From assembly GCA_016194935.1 (NCBI GenBank), contig JACQAO010000056.1:58953-122952 (forward strand): a DNA stretch of 64,000 nucleotides. Reading direction: 5' to 3'. Below the pieces are notes generated by a model. It had not been told where the DNA came from and made no database searches. It saw only the letters and a program-made list of their open reading frames with translations. Shown piece by piece: positions 1 to 7,238 of this stretch (the first letter of the stretch is position 1; each line of letters begins with the position of its first letter). This DNA is from Betaproteobacteria bacterium (lineage in GTDB: Bacteria; Pseudomonadota; Gammaproteobacteria; Burkholderiales; Rhodocyclaceae). Position numbers and translations under genes: made by a program.

Positions 1-692
1 ATGAAAGACTGTGCTTCCTCCACTTCCATCTCGTCGCCAATGAAAGTGTGTCCCCCCATATCCGAACTCCACAGAAAGGACACCACTGTGTCGAGCATCG
101 AAAGGGTGACATGCTGACCCTCACCGGTTCGCTCTCGTGCAAAAAGCGCCGCAGCGATGGCTTGCGAAGCTTGAATCGCCGTCAACTTGTCTGGAAGAAT
201 CGTGCGAACCAGCCGGGGTGATTGCTCGTCCGACCCGGCTTGCACCGTCGTAAGCCCCGATACGGCCTGAATAAGAGGGTCGAAGACAGGTTTTTGCGCA
301 TACGGGCCAACGAACCCGAAGCCGCAGATCGAGACATACACGATGGACGGGTTAATCAATCGCAACGCATGCTCTCCGATACCCATGCGATCCGCGACAC
401 CCGGGCGGAAATTTTGAACGACGACGTCCGCGCCTTGTGCCAAGCGCTTGAGGACATCGACGCCTTTTGTGGACTTTAAATCGATAACGACTGAGCGTTT
501 GTTCCGGTTGTTGTTCAGAAACGAGGCCGAAAAACCATTGCGCCGTGTAGCCACATGCCGGGAGTAATCTCCGCCATTCGGCGTTTCGATTTTGATGACG
601 TCGGCGCCTTGGTCGGCCAACGTCATCGTCGCCAGCGGACCGGAAATTACGGTGCTCAGATCGATGATACGAATGCCGGCGAACGGTCCCAT
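1..692 (-). CDS. CaiB/BaiF family CoA-transferase, N-terminal part (cut by window start)
   Basis: The minus strand is open from an ATG at 692-690 to the window edge, so the gene has no stop here; about 230 residues are visible. The product begins MGPFAGIRIIDLSTVISGP and continues with a conserved region ending VVQNFRPGVADRMG, the N-terminal half of family III (CaiB/BaiF) CoA-transferases, which move CoA between acyl-CoA and free acids. A shine-dalgarno-like AGAGGA lies 8 bases before the ATG. A LysR regulator diverges from it and may control it. The substrate cannot be told. The family call is firm; the C-terminal half is outside the window. Confidence 0.88.
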   Translation of the reverse strand, partial: MGPFAGIRIIDLSTVISGPLATMTLADQGADVIKIETPNGGDYSRHVATRRNGFSASFLNNNRNKRSVVIDLKSTKGVDVLKRLAQGADVVVQNFRPGVADRMGIGEHALRLINPSIVYVSICGFGFVGPYAQKPVFDPLIQAVSGLTTVQAGSDEQSPRLVRTILPDKLTAIQASQAIAAALFARERTGEGQHVTLSMLDTVVSFLWSSDMGGHTFIGDEMEVEEAQSF

Positions 693-827
693 TAAGTGTG
701 TCCTCTTAAAGTATAGTAACGATGTTGCCCGCATGATCGGCTTGCATCGGTTTTGCGTACGATAGACTTTTTCACCGGGGCGGATGGCCGTATCGTTGAA
801 TTCACTATTCCATTTTATGGAAGGCCC

Positions 828-1745
828 ATGAAAGACCGTTTGACGCCGATGCTCACATTTGTACGCATCATGGATGCCGGCAGCCTGTCGGCGGCCGCAC
901 GCGCCATGGGGCGCTCGCTGCCTGCAGTTTCACGTTCGCTCGCGCAGCTTGAGCAACGGCTGGGTGTGCGGTTGATACAACGCACCACGCGGCGACTGAG
1001 CCTGACGGACGCGGGTGTGCAGTTCTACGAGCGCTGCCGCCGCATCCTCGCCGAAATAGATGAGGCCGAGGCCACCGCTGGCGCTCAGCGGCTTGAGCCG
1101 CAAGGGTCTTTGGTGGTGACCGCACCTCTGCTCTTCGGGCGCATGCACGTCACGTCGGTCGTCGCCGAGTTCCTCCGGCGGCACCCGAAAATCTCGGTTC
1201 ACCTGCTGCTGACCGACCGCGTGGCGAACCTCGTGGAAGAGGAAATTGACGTCGCCGTACGCACCGGCAAGCTGGCGGATTCATCGCTCATCGCGCGCCG
1301 GCTCGGCGTCATCCCCCGTATCGTGTGCGCATCGCCCGACTATCTCAAGCGCCGGGGTACGCCTCACACGCCGGAAGACCTCGCGCGCCACGACTGCATC
1401 CGTTTTACCGACCTTACACAGGTGCGCTACTGGTCATTCGTCGACGGCGAACGACCCATACGGATAGCGGTGCACGGGCTGTTCGTCACCAATAATGCAG
1501 ACGCCGCGATCAATGCAGCTGAGCACGGACTGGGCCTTGTGATGGTGCTCGCTTACCAGGTCACCGCGCTGCTTGCAGAAGGGCGTCTGGTGCGCGTGCT
1601 CCAGTCGTTTGAGCTGCCGCCCACGCCGGTGAACGCGGTACACGCCTCCGGTCGGCTGGCGCCGGCGAAACTGAAGGCGTTCCTCGATCTACTCGCGGAA
1701 ATTGTCGCGCCGCGCCTTGCTGCGCTCAACTCTGCACGCCGGTAG
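828..1745 (+). CDS. LysR family transcriptional regulator
   Basis: This 305-residue protein has an N-terminal winged helix-turn-helix (about residues 5-63, with SLSAAARAMG and PAVSRSLAQLEQRLG), followed by a LysR substrate-binding domain (about residues 90-295). An upstream in-frame ATG at 753 would add 25 residues that precede the usual LysR start. I therefore chose the ATG at 828, which has AAGG just before it. It diverges from the CoA-transferase across about 135 bases, the usual LysR arrangement, so that gene is the likely target (inference). The effector is unknown. Confidence 0.9.
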   Translation: MKDRLTPMLTFVRIMDAGSLSAAARAMGRSLPAVSRSLAQLEQRLGVRLIQRTTRRLSLTDAGVQFYERCRRILAEIDEAEATAGAQRLEPQGSLVVTAPLLFGRMHVTSVVAEFLRRHPKISVHLLLTDRVANLVEEEIDVAVRTGKLADSSLIARRLGVIPRIVCASPDYLKRRGTPHTPEDLARHDCIRFTDLTQVRYWSFVDGERPIRIAVHGLFVTNNADAAINAAEHGLGLVMVLAYQVTALLAEGRLVRVLQSFELPPTPVNAVHASGRLAPAKLKAFLDLLAEIVAPRLAALNSARR

Positions 1746-1841
1746 CCTCCAGCGGGTGAAGCAATGCGAATCCGCGCCGCGTGCCAGCGACGCCCTGCCC
1801 AGTTATCTTGAATGCCACGGGAGGTAAGCACCGCTTGGTGG

Positions 1842-2747
1842 TTAGCGGTATCGTACGGTTGTTCCCACTGAAATCAAATCAAGTCCATAGGGTTTCCCGA
1901 GGCTTTTCTCGGCCAGCCGGCTAATGGGTTCAAGATATAAGGGGTAGGTGGAATGATGAATCGGCAACACTTTTCCGGGAGACAGCGCCGCTGCAAATAT
2001 CAGGACTTGGTCGGCGCCCATGCTGACCAGCCCAAGCGGGCCGGTTGTACCCACACCCCCTACATGTGGAATCATCACGTCCGGTTTGCCAAGTCGCTTG
2101 ACGGATTCGATGACATCTGCTGTCGGAAAGGAATCGCCGGTCCAGTAGAAAGTTTTCTGCCAGTCGCCTTGCGAGAATTTGATCCAATAGCCGTTACCCA
2201 CGCCAAGAAACTTTTCCATGGATGGGTTTTCAGTGTGCCGGGCTGGAACTGCAGTAATGGCTACCTGTCCCGCCCCCGCCTTGAATGTTCGAGTTGTTTC
2301 CCATTGCACACCGTCAACCTTTTTAAAGCCCATTACCTTCAATTTATCGGAGTCAACAGCGGGAACGATAATGGGCATGCTTCGATCAAGTTTAGCTTGT
2401 GCCGCCTGGTCAAAATGATCTTCGTGTGTGTGACTGAGTACGACAAGGTTTATTCCTTCCAGAGCGGCGCCAGGAAACGGTGTTAACCTCGGATAGGCGA
2501 AGACTGTCGGCCCTTTGCTGAGATCGAACATTTCATTGGGGTTGCCCATAGTAAACGCAGCCGCACCTTCACCCAGCATTGGATCAGTCAGAATTTTCAG
2601 GCCATTAAACGCCATGACTAGCGTGGGGCCGCCAAGCCATGTAACGTCAATATGCGGCGGCGCCGTGAAGGTATCTTTTGCAGCGTGTGCCGCGGAGGTA
2701 ACCAGAGTCAAGACTATGGCGGTAGCCTGAAGGAATTTGTGGAACAT
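1842..2747 (-). CDS. Exported metallo-beta-lactamase fold hydrolase (UlaG-like)
   Basis: The 301-residue product has an N-terminal signal peptide ending near AHA-A (about residue 22). The rest is a metallo-beta-lactamase fold of the UlaG-like branch: SHTHEDHFDQ supplies the HxHxDH zinc motif, ARHTEN gives the third-strand His, and WTGDSF supplies the bridging Asp. It should therefore be a periplasmic metal-dependent hydrolase of unknown substrate. The start has a good AGGAGAA site. It diverges from an ArsR gene with a perfect palindrome between them, so it is probably controlled by that repressor. G+C looks lower than in the housekeeping genes to the right. Confidence 0.85.
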   Translation of the reverse strand: MFHKFLQATAIVLTLVTSAAHAAKDTFTAPPHIDVTWLGGPTLVMAFNGLKILTDPMLGEGAAAFTMGNPNEMFDLSKGPTVFAYPRLTPFPGAALEGINLVVLSHTHEDHFDQAAQAKLDRSMPIIVPAVDSDKLKVMGFKKVDGVQWETTRTFKAGAGQVAITAVPARHTENPSMEKFLGVGNGYWIKFSQGDWQKTFYWTGDSFPTADVIESVKRLGKPDVMIPHVGGVGTTGPLGLVSMGADQVLIFAAALSPGKVLPIHHSTYPLYLEPISRLAEKSLGKPYGLDLISVGTTVRYR

Positions 2748-2813
2748 GGGGTTCTCCTTGAATAAATGTGTGCAGTTTTCAACGTGCGGCCATAGGCCGT
2801 GGCGACCGAAGTA

Positions 2814-2847
2814 ATTCTAATGTTCGATAACAATCGAACATTAGAAT
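2814..2847. promoter_or_regulatory. Perfect 15-bp inverted repeat, probable ArsR operator
   Basis: Arms ATTCTAATGTTCGAT (2814-2828) and its exact reverse complement (2833-2847) are separated by AACA. The palindrome lies between the divergent metallo-hydrolase gene and the ArsR-type gene and ends 3 bases before the upstream ATG of the latter. ArsR dimers bind such AT-rich palindromes, so autoregulation plus repression of the hydrolase is the natural reading. The sequence is observed; the function is inferred. Confidence 0.75.
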
Positions 2848-2850
2848 ACC

Positions 2851-3195
2851 ATGCGCTCATGCGATAATGCAAACATGCGAGTAATCAATCATCCCCCAAA
2901 AAAAAGCATGACGCTAACAGGCATCTTGTATGCGCTGAGCGATCCAGTACGGCTCAGCATAGTTAAAGAGCTGGCTACCCATGGCGAGAGTCCGTGCGGC
3001 GCTTTTTGTTTGACCGTGGCCAAGTCCACCGTGTCGCATCACCTCAGAGTATTGCGGGAAGCCGGCGTTATCCGGATGAGATCGGAAAAAACGCAGTACA
3101 TCAATACACTGCGGCGGGAGGAACTGGATAGCTGCTTTCCAGGGCTGCTCGATGCAATCTTGCGGGCGTCGCCAACAGTTCGCGCCGGTCGATAA
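2851..3195 (+). CDS. ArsR family transcriptional regulator
   Basis: This 114-residue protein is a single winged helix-turn-helix domain. LYALSDPVRLSIVKELA is the first helix pair and AKSTVSHHLRVLREAGVI is the recognition region, as in the ArsR/SmtB family. The ATG at 2851 abuts the 15-bp palindrome and has no ribosome site, so the ATG at 2875 or 2908 could be the true start. The metal- or redox-sensing residues are unclear. Two cysteines (SPCGAFCL) precede the recognition helix and could sense metal or oxidant. It probably represses itself and the divergent hydrolase. Confidence 0.85.
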   Translation: MRSCDNANMRVINHPPKKSMTLTGILYALSDPVRLSIVKELATHGESPCGAFCLTVAKSTVSHHLRVLREAGVIRMRSEKTQYINTLRREELDSCFPGLLDAILRASPTVRAGR

Positions 3196-3302
3196 ATTTT
3201 TGGTGAAGCGTACTGTGAGCATCTGTAGCGACCTCCAGGCTGCTACCCAAGCATCTCAATAGGACCGTCTTTTCCGCCTGCCTTACTCAAAAATGGGAAC
3301 TG

Positions 3303-4271
3303 TCATGCCTCGGCGACCTGTGCATGTGCAGCGAATCTGGGCAACACCTCCTCTCCAACCTCTTCCAAGACTTCGGCAGCCGGCCTGTTGCCATATTTCA
3401 GATTCAAGACGACATGGTTAACTCCAATGTCCTGCAGCGCGTAGAGAAGCTCGATCAGCCGGTTTCTTCCCAGACGGAAGCCAAGATGGATCGGCTCCGG
3501 GGTTGCGTCCGGATGATTCGCGAGATCGATATACAGCGATTGGGTGAAAGGTTTGAAGGTGTCCGGGCAATACTGTTGCGTCAGCCTGCGCCAATCCTTG
3601 ATTGACTGCTCTTGATGGCTCAGGCGCCGCGGATAATAGACCCAGCCATCCGCATTTTCGGCAAGCCACGGCAAACTTTGCTGGCTATTGCCTGTGACCA
3701 ATATGGGAATACACCCGTTGTAAGGTTTGGGGATGAGGTCGATACCATCGAATTGCCCCAAGGGCGAAGCGATGGTGGGGAAAGAATTTTCCAGTACCTC
3801 CCTAAAATATCGCAGGGTCTCGCGAAACCTTTCTCCGCGAGTGGCAAAGTCGATCCCGAACGCCGGGTACTCCACTGGACGGTCGCCTGAAGCTATGCCG
3901 AGTACCAGCCGCCCCTGGGAAAGCCGATCTACCGACGCGGCCGCTTTGGCCGGGTGCAAAGGGTGGCGTATCGGAAAAATGATGCTTCCCGTCGCGAGCG
4001 CAATGCTTGAGGTGTGCGCTACGATATAGCCAAGATAAACCCATGGATCGTATATCTGCCCAACATCGCCGAAACCGGGGTCGCGCAAAGGAACATCACG
4101 AAACCACAGCGCGGCAAACCCCAACTGTTCCGCACGCCGCGCGAGTTCAACCTGCCTTGACATGACAGGAGTATCGCCTTTATAGGATTCAATGGCGAAA
4201 AACACGCCAATCGTCATTTTGTCTGGGGCAAACATCCTTCTAAATCCTGAATTCAATTGCACTGTACTCAT
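3303..4271 (-). CDS. Luciferase-like flavin-dependent oxidoreductase (LLM class)
   Basis: The protein has 322 residues and is a bacterial-luciferase-like TIM barrel. Typical segments are RAEQLGFAALWFRDVP, the HPLHPAKAAASVDRLS stretch and LVLGIASGDRP, resembling the single-chain oxidoreductases of the BA3436 type (family known from genome models, substrate unknown). It would use FMNH2 or F420-like reduced flavin to oxygenate or reduce a small organic molecule in the cytoplasm. The longer frame starts at 4337, but the ATG at 4271 has a strong AAGGGAGAG site and is preferred. A second ArsR gene lies directly upstream on the same strand and may control it. Confidence 0.85.
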   Translation of the reverse strand: MSTVQLNSGFRRMFAPDKMTIGVFFAIESYKGDTPVMSRQVELARRAEQLGFAALWFRDVPLRDPGFGDVGQIYDPWVYLGYIVAHTSSIALATGSIIFPIRHPLHPAKAAASVDRLSQGRLVLGIASGDRPVEYPAFGIDFATRGERFRETLRYFREVLENSFPTIASPLGQFDGIDLIPKPYNGCIPILVTGNSQQSLPWLAENADGWVYYPRRLSHQEQSIKDWRRLTQQYCPDTFKPFTQSLYIDLANHPDATPEPIHLGFRLGRNRLIELLYALQDIGVNHVVLNLKYGNRPAAEVLEEVGEEVLPRFAAHAQVAEA

Positions 4272-4299
4272 CCAACTCTCCCTTACCATTTGTGATATA

Positions 4300-4323
4300 T
4301 AGATATAGGAATTTCTAGATATA
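4300..4323. promoter_or_regulatory. AT-rich imperfect palindrome upstream of the luciferase-like gene
   Basis: Centred on AATT at 4310-4313, about 7 of 10 flanking positions on each side are complementary, within a run of TATAGATATAGG/TCTAGATATAT. It sits between the ArsR gene stop and the luciferase-like start and shares TATATCT words with the ArsR promoter at 4703-4734. It may be a second binding site of the same repressor. The symmetry is weak. Confidence 0.4.
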
Positions 4324-4369
4324 TTTATTGAACGCACCTCCCTTTTTGGCTTGATGATTCAGGGGGGTA

Positions 4370-4696
4370 CTAGAGGTTACGCTTGATGTGACCCGCCAGG
4401 GCCGCGATACCTTTCTCGTTACGCTTATAGTATGTCCACTGGCCCAGGCGGGTTACGCTGACAAGCTTGGTTTTTTGTAGCTCTGCAAGGTACTGCGACA
4501 CGGTCGACTGAGATAAGCCGACCTTGTTCTGTATGAGCGTGACACAAACTCCCACCTCACGAACATCCGCCGCATCCTGCATGGAAAAATTCTTCTCCGG
4601 CTCTTTGAGCCATTGCAGAATCTGTAGACGCGCGCTATTAGATAATGCCTTGAACACCGCGATCAGATCGCGGTCATCGCCGAAATTTTCAGTCAT
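4370..4696 (-). CDS. ArsR family transcriptional regulator
   Basis: This 108-residue winged helix-turn-helix protein has ALSNSARLQILQWL as its first helices and LSQSTVSQYLAELQKTKLV as the recognition helix, typical of ArsR/SmtB repressors. A single Cys (GVCVTL) precedes the recognition helix, so a metal site built from paired cysteines is not evident. The start ATG at 4696 lies only 6 bases after a good -10 box, so the mRNA is probably leaderless. The luciferase-like gene follows on the same strand after about 100 bases and is the likely target. No ligand can be assigned. Confidence 0.85.
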   Translation of the reverse strand: MTENFGDDRDLIAVFKALSNSARLQILQWLKEPEKNFSMQDAADVREVGVCVTLIQNKVGLSQSTVSQYLAELQKTKLVSVTRLGQWTYYKRNEKGIAALAGHIKRNL

Positions 4697-4702
4697 CGGC
4701 AG

Positions 4703-4734
4703 AGTATATCTGTATTTCCCGATATGTCAATATC
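4703..4734 (-). promoter_or_regulatory. Promoter of the second ArsR gene with overlapping operator
   Basis: On the minus strand TTGACA (4730-4725) and TATACT (4708-4703) are separated by 16 bases, close to a consensus sigma-70 promoter. The expected transcription start falls on or next to the A of the ATG at 4696, so the transcript would be leaderless. The inverted repeat GATAT-GTCA-ATATC (4721-4734) overlaps the -35 box and fits autorepression. Confidence 0.65.
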
Positions 4735-5099
4735 AGAATATTTAACCGTGCCACCCGGTCTATCCCCCCTTCCCCCCGCAATGGTTCCACCGCATTTAGC
4801 CGAGCCGCACGCAGTGCCGCCTGCGGTCGCCGCCGGCGCGTCCGTGGAATTCACGCTGGAGTAGGCGATAGATTTACGATGACCGACCACGTCGGCTCAG
4901 CATCAAGCTGACCAACACCGTCACCGAAACGCCATTCGAGGGGAGCCGGGTAGTCCAGCCAGGATTGTGGCGATTTCTCGTCGCGCTAGCGACTCCCCAC
5001 GCGTTTTAGTGCTGCCAGTTATATATCTACCTGATTGTTGATGTATTGATCAGCCAAAATCAAACGCGCGCGCACATCTATTGCGTTCTAAAATATATG
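4735..5099. other. Intergenic region, mostly without recognisable content
   Basis: This stretch lies between the ArsR promoter and the NsrR-like operator. I see no intact gene. A 27-codon ATG frame at about 4781-4864 is rich in Ala and Pro and has no visible counterpart. Its only interpretable content is the dnaX-like relic listed separately at 4872-4959. The flanks have stops in every frame. Confidence 0.6.
4872..4959 (+). pseudogene. Relic of a dnaX 3' region (tau C-terminal domain)
   Basis: One frame reads IYDDRPRRLSIKLTNTVTET followed by PFEGSRVVQ. It lines up with the tau segment LYYGRPLRLNIVLADTATET plus PVERSRVVQ encoded at 20068-20154. At the DNA level about four fifths of 67 aligned bases agree, ending in an identical 16-base stretch AGCCGGGTAGTCCAGC, after which similarity stops abruptly. 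A stop codon precedes the segment and there is one single-base length difference. It is therefore a non-functional fragment of a divergent dnaX copy left by an old rearrangement or transfer. Confidence 0.7.
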
Positions 5100-5116
5100 T
5101 GGTATTATATTTACCA
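5100..5116. promoter_or_regulatory. Possible Rrf2/NsrR-type operator
   Basis: TGGTA and TACCA flank TTATATT in an AT-rich stretch 14 bases before the ATG of the NsrR-like gene. The neighbouring words AAAATATATGT and GTATTATATTT resemble the 11-1-11 layout of NsrR sites only loosely. Autoregulation is the expected role (inference). Confidence 0.45.
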
Positions 5117-5130
5117 TATTAAGGAACACT

Positions 5131-5574
5131 ATGCGACTGACGACACATTCCGACTACGCACTACGGGTGCTCATGTACTTGGCAGTTGCTCCCGAAAAAC
5201 GGGCAACGGTGCGCGAGATTGCCGATGCGTTTCATATTTCACAGAACCATTTAGCCAAGGTGGCGCAGCGATTGGTCAAAGCTGAAATGGTTCAGAGCGC
5301 GTCGGGCCGATATGGCGGCCTTCGGCTCAACGTCGAGCCACGAGCCTTGACGCTTGGCGCGATTGTGCGAGCGGCGGAGGACGATCTAGCCATCGTCGAA
5401 TGCTTGGGACACACGCGCTTTTGCCGCGTAGCAGGCGTATGCGGAGCCAGGGAGATTTTCTCGACAGCGCTAGACAGCTTCTTTGCGGAGCTCGACTCAC
5501 ACACCCTGGCAACAGTGTTGCGTAACCGGGAAGGGATTCGCGGCGCGCTGTCGGTTGTATCCAGGGCGGCATGA
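5131..5574 (+). CDS. Rrf2 family regulator, NsrR-like
   Basis: The 147-residue protein begins MRLTTHSDYALRVLMYLA, the usual N-terminus of NsrR-type Rrf2 proteins. A winged helix-turn-helix follows (ATVREIADAFHISQNHLAKV, wing ASGRYGGLRL). Cysteines C91, C98 and C104 match the three-cysteine pattern that holds the iron-sulfur cluster in NsrR, the nitric-oxide-sensing repressor. It probably senses NO or cluster damage. No hmp or other NO-detoxification gene lies beside it; the next gene is an acyl-CoA dehydrogenase on the same strand, so a link between NO stress and that operon is possible but unproven. Confidence 0.87.
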   Translation: MRLTTHSDYALRVLMYLAVAPEKRATVREIADAFHISQNHLAKVAQRLVKAEMVQSASGRYGGLRLNVEPRALTLGAIVRAAEDDLAIVECLGHTRFCRVAGVCGAREIFSTALDSFFAELDSHTLATVLRNREGIRGALSVVSRAA

Positions 5575-5680
5575 TCCCTCACAGGACACAGCAACGCAAA
5601 CCGGAGAAATCAACGTAGTAAGAAGTCATCGCAGCAAGTTTTATAGAAAGGAGCTACCGCCGAGTTACGCAAGAACTCCA

Positions 5681-5745
5681 CCTCCACCTCCACCTTCCAT
5701 CCAGCGAATACGGCATCAGTTGCAACTACAACCACAACTACCTGA
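5681..5745 (+). repeat. Low-complexity CCACCT / CAACTA leader tract
   Basis: The leader before the acyl-CoA dehydrogenase contains CCACCTCCACCTCCACC (from 5681) and, further on, CAACTACAACCACAACTACC. The tract is purine-poor and unlikely to fold, so it may keep the ribosome site at about 5745 open. No coding function is visible. Confidence 0.5.
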
Positions 5746-5757
5746 GGAGACGACATC

Positions 5758-7050
5758 ATGGCGATTGATTTTGAACTCACGAGCGGGCAGAAGAAACTGA
5801 AGTATACGATCCGGGAATTTGCACGCGAGGTAGTCAAGCCGTGTGCGGAAAAAGGCGACAAGGAAACCGATCCGCAGAAGGCCTTCGTGGCAATGAAACC
5901 GGCGTTTGAGCAAGCCTACAAGATGGGACTGCCAATCAGTTTCCTGCCCAAGAAATACGGTGGCGGCGGAGTCTCGAATGTTGATTTCATGATTGCGGCC
6001 GAGGAACTCTGCGCGGTTGATCCGGGGTTCCCGACGATCGTGTTGGTCAATGGGCTGGCGCTGATGCCGCTGACTTGGTTCGGAACTGAGGCTCAACGCG
6101 AGAAGTGGATAGGCCAAGCCACCAGCAACAAGAGTTTTGATTATCTGGCGGGCTGGGTGGTGAGCGAACGTGGCGGGACAGCGAACTTCGATCACCCAAG
6201 CCCGAACGCCGGCATCCAGCTCACCGCTGACCATGACAAGAAGAACGGTGAGTACCTCCTGAACGGCGAAAAGCACTGGCCGTGCAATTCAGGCGGATGG
6301 GACTTGAAGGGCGCTGACACAAATCTTTGCATCGTGCGGACGGATCGAAACAAAGGCGGCAAAGAGGGATTGAGCGCAATCCTGGTTGACCGGGGTACTC
6401 CCGGAGTCTCGTACGAGGTCATCGACAAGATCGGCCATCGGACATGTCAGAACGTGACGATGACCTTCAAGAATGTACGAGTTCCCGAAGAAAATGCGTT
6501 TGCCCACGGCAACGGCGATATGCTTATCAATCGCAACTTCACCTGGTCGGGTCCGGTAGCGAGCATCGCCGCCGTGGGTGTTGCAAGAGGCGCCTACGAG
6601 TTCGCATTAAACTGGGCCAAGACTTTCACGGGTGGAGGATCCTCGCCGATCATCAATTCCCAGGCAGTCGGAAACTTGCTTGCCGAGGTCGCCGCAAAGA
6701 TTGAGGCTGGCCGCTATATGTGCTGGAAGGCGGCTCACTACATGGATAAATTCGACAGTGAAGGGCAGGCGCTGGGAGGGATGAACAAGACATTCTGCGG
6801 CGATCTGATGCAAAGCGTCGTGTTCGACTGCATGCGTATCGTCGGAGTGAATGCCATTGACCGAAAGTTCCCGATGGAACGCTTTTATCGCGAGTCGCTG
6901 GTTTTTCCGCTGTATGACGCTGGGAATCTGGCGATGCAGCGCCGCAAGATATGGGGCGTCATGGCCGACAGCGAATTCACGATCGACAAGTTCGTCGATT
7001 CGGAACCGATGGCGTTCAAGAAGTCGATGGAAGGCTACGGTGTCGTCTAG
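5758..7050 (+). CDS. Acyl-CoA dehydrogenase family flavoprotein with atypical active site
   Basis: The 430-residue protein has the acyl-CoA dehydrogenase domains in order: N-terminal helices (1-125), a middle beta-domain with WVVSERGGTANFD and NGEKHWPCN (130-270), and a C-terminal helical domain. It should dehydrogenate an acyl-CoA with FAD and pass electrons to an ETF. The usual base, Glu in YEGT near the C-terminus, is replaced by Asp387 in FPLYDAGN, and the alternative Glu of isovaleryl-CoA-type enzymes is not evident. Asp bases are known in some alicyclic acyl-CoA dehydrogenases, so a cyclic or branched substrate is possible. A GAGGAG site precedes the start, and a strong hairpin follows the gene. 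Confidence 0.85.
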   Translation: MAIDFELTSGQKKLKYTIREFAREVVKPCAEKGDKETDPQKAFVAMKPAFEQAYKMGLPISFLPKKYGGGGVSNVDFMIAAEELCAVDPGFPTIVLVNGLALMPLTWFGTEAQREKWIGQATSNKSFDYLAGWVVSERGGTANFDHPSPNAGIQLTADHDKKNGEYLLNGEKHWPCNSGGWDLKGADTNLCIVRTDRNKGGKEGLSAILVDRGTPGVSYEVIDKIGHRTCQNVTMTFKNVRVPEENAFAHGNGDMLINRNFTWSGPVASIAAVGVARGAYEFALNWAKTFTGGGSSPIINSQAVGNLLAEVAAKIEAGRYMCWKAAHYMDKFDSEGQALGGMNKTFCGDLMQSVVFDCMRIVGVNAIDRKFPMERFYRESLVFPLYDAGNLAMQRRKIWGVMADSEFTIDKFVDSEPMAFKKSMEGYGVV

Positions 7051-7134
7051 CAAACGGCATAGCGACCTTCGACTGCATGGTGACGTCAGGTGCGAAAGCG
7101 TCCGTCGCTGACTCCACGTCGTAACACAGTTATG

Positions 7135-7170
7135 GAAGTGGCCCGGTATGCTGCATCACCGGGCCACTTC
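7135..7170 (+). terminator. Hairpin terminator after the acyl-CoA dehydrogenase
   Basis: GAAGTGGCCCGGT (7135-7147) and its exact reverse complement (7158-7170) form a 13-bp stem with a 10-base loop, 85 bases after the stop codon. The following sequence is not a T run, so it may act as a bidirectional or Rho-assisted terminator or as an mRNA 3' end protector. Confidence 0.65.
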
Positions 7171-7238
7171 TTCACCAGGCGATAAACCGATGTTGTCAGC
7201 CTTCTCGATGAACCGTCGAACTTGTTAAAGGAACTCAT

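Noticed and set aside
5681..5745. CRISPR-like or tandem repeat array
   Set aside because: The units are only 3-6 bases long with no spacers; it is simple low-complexity sequence.
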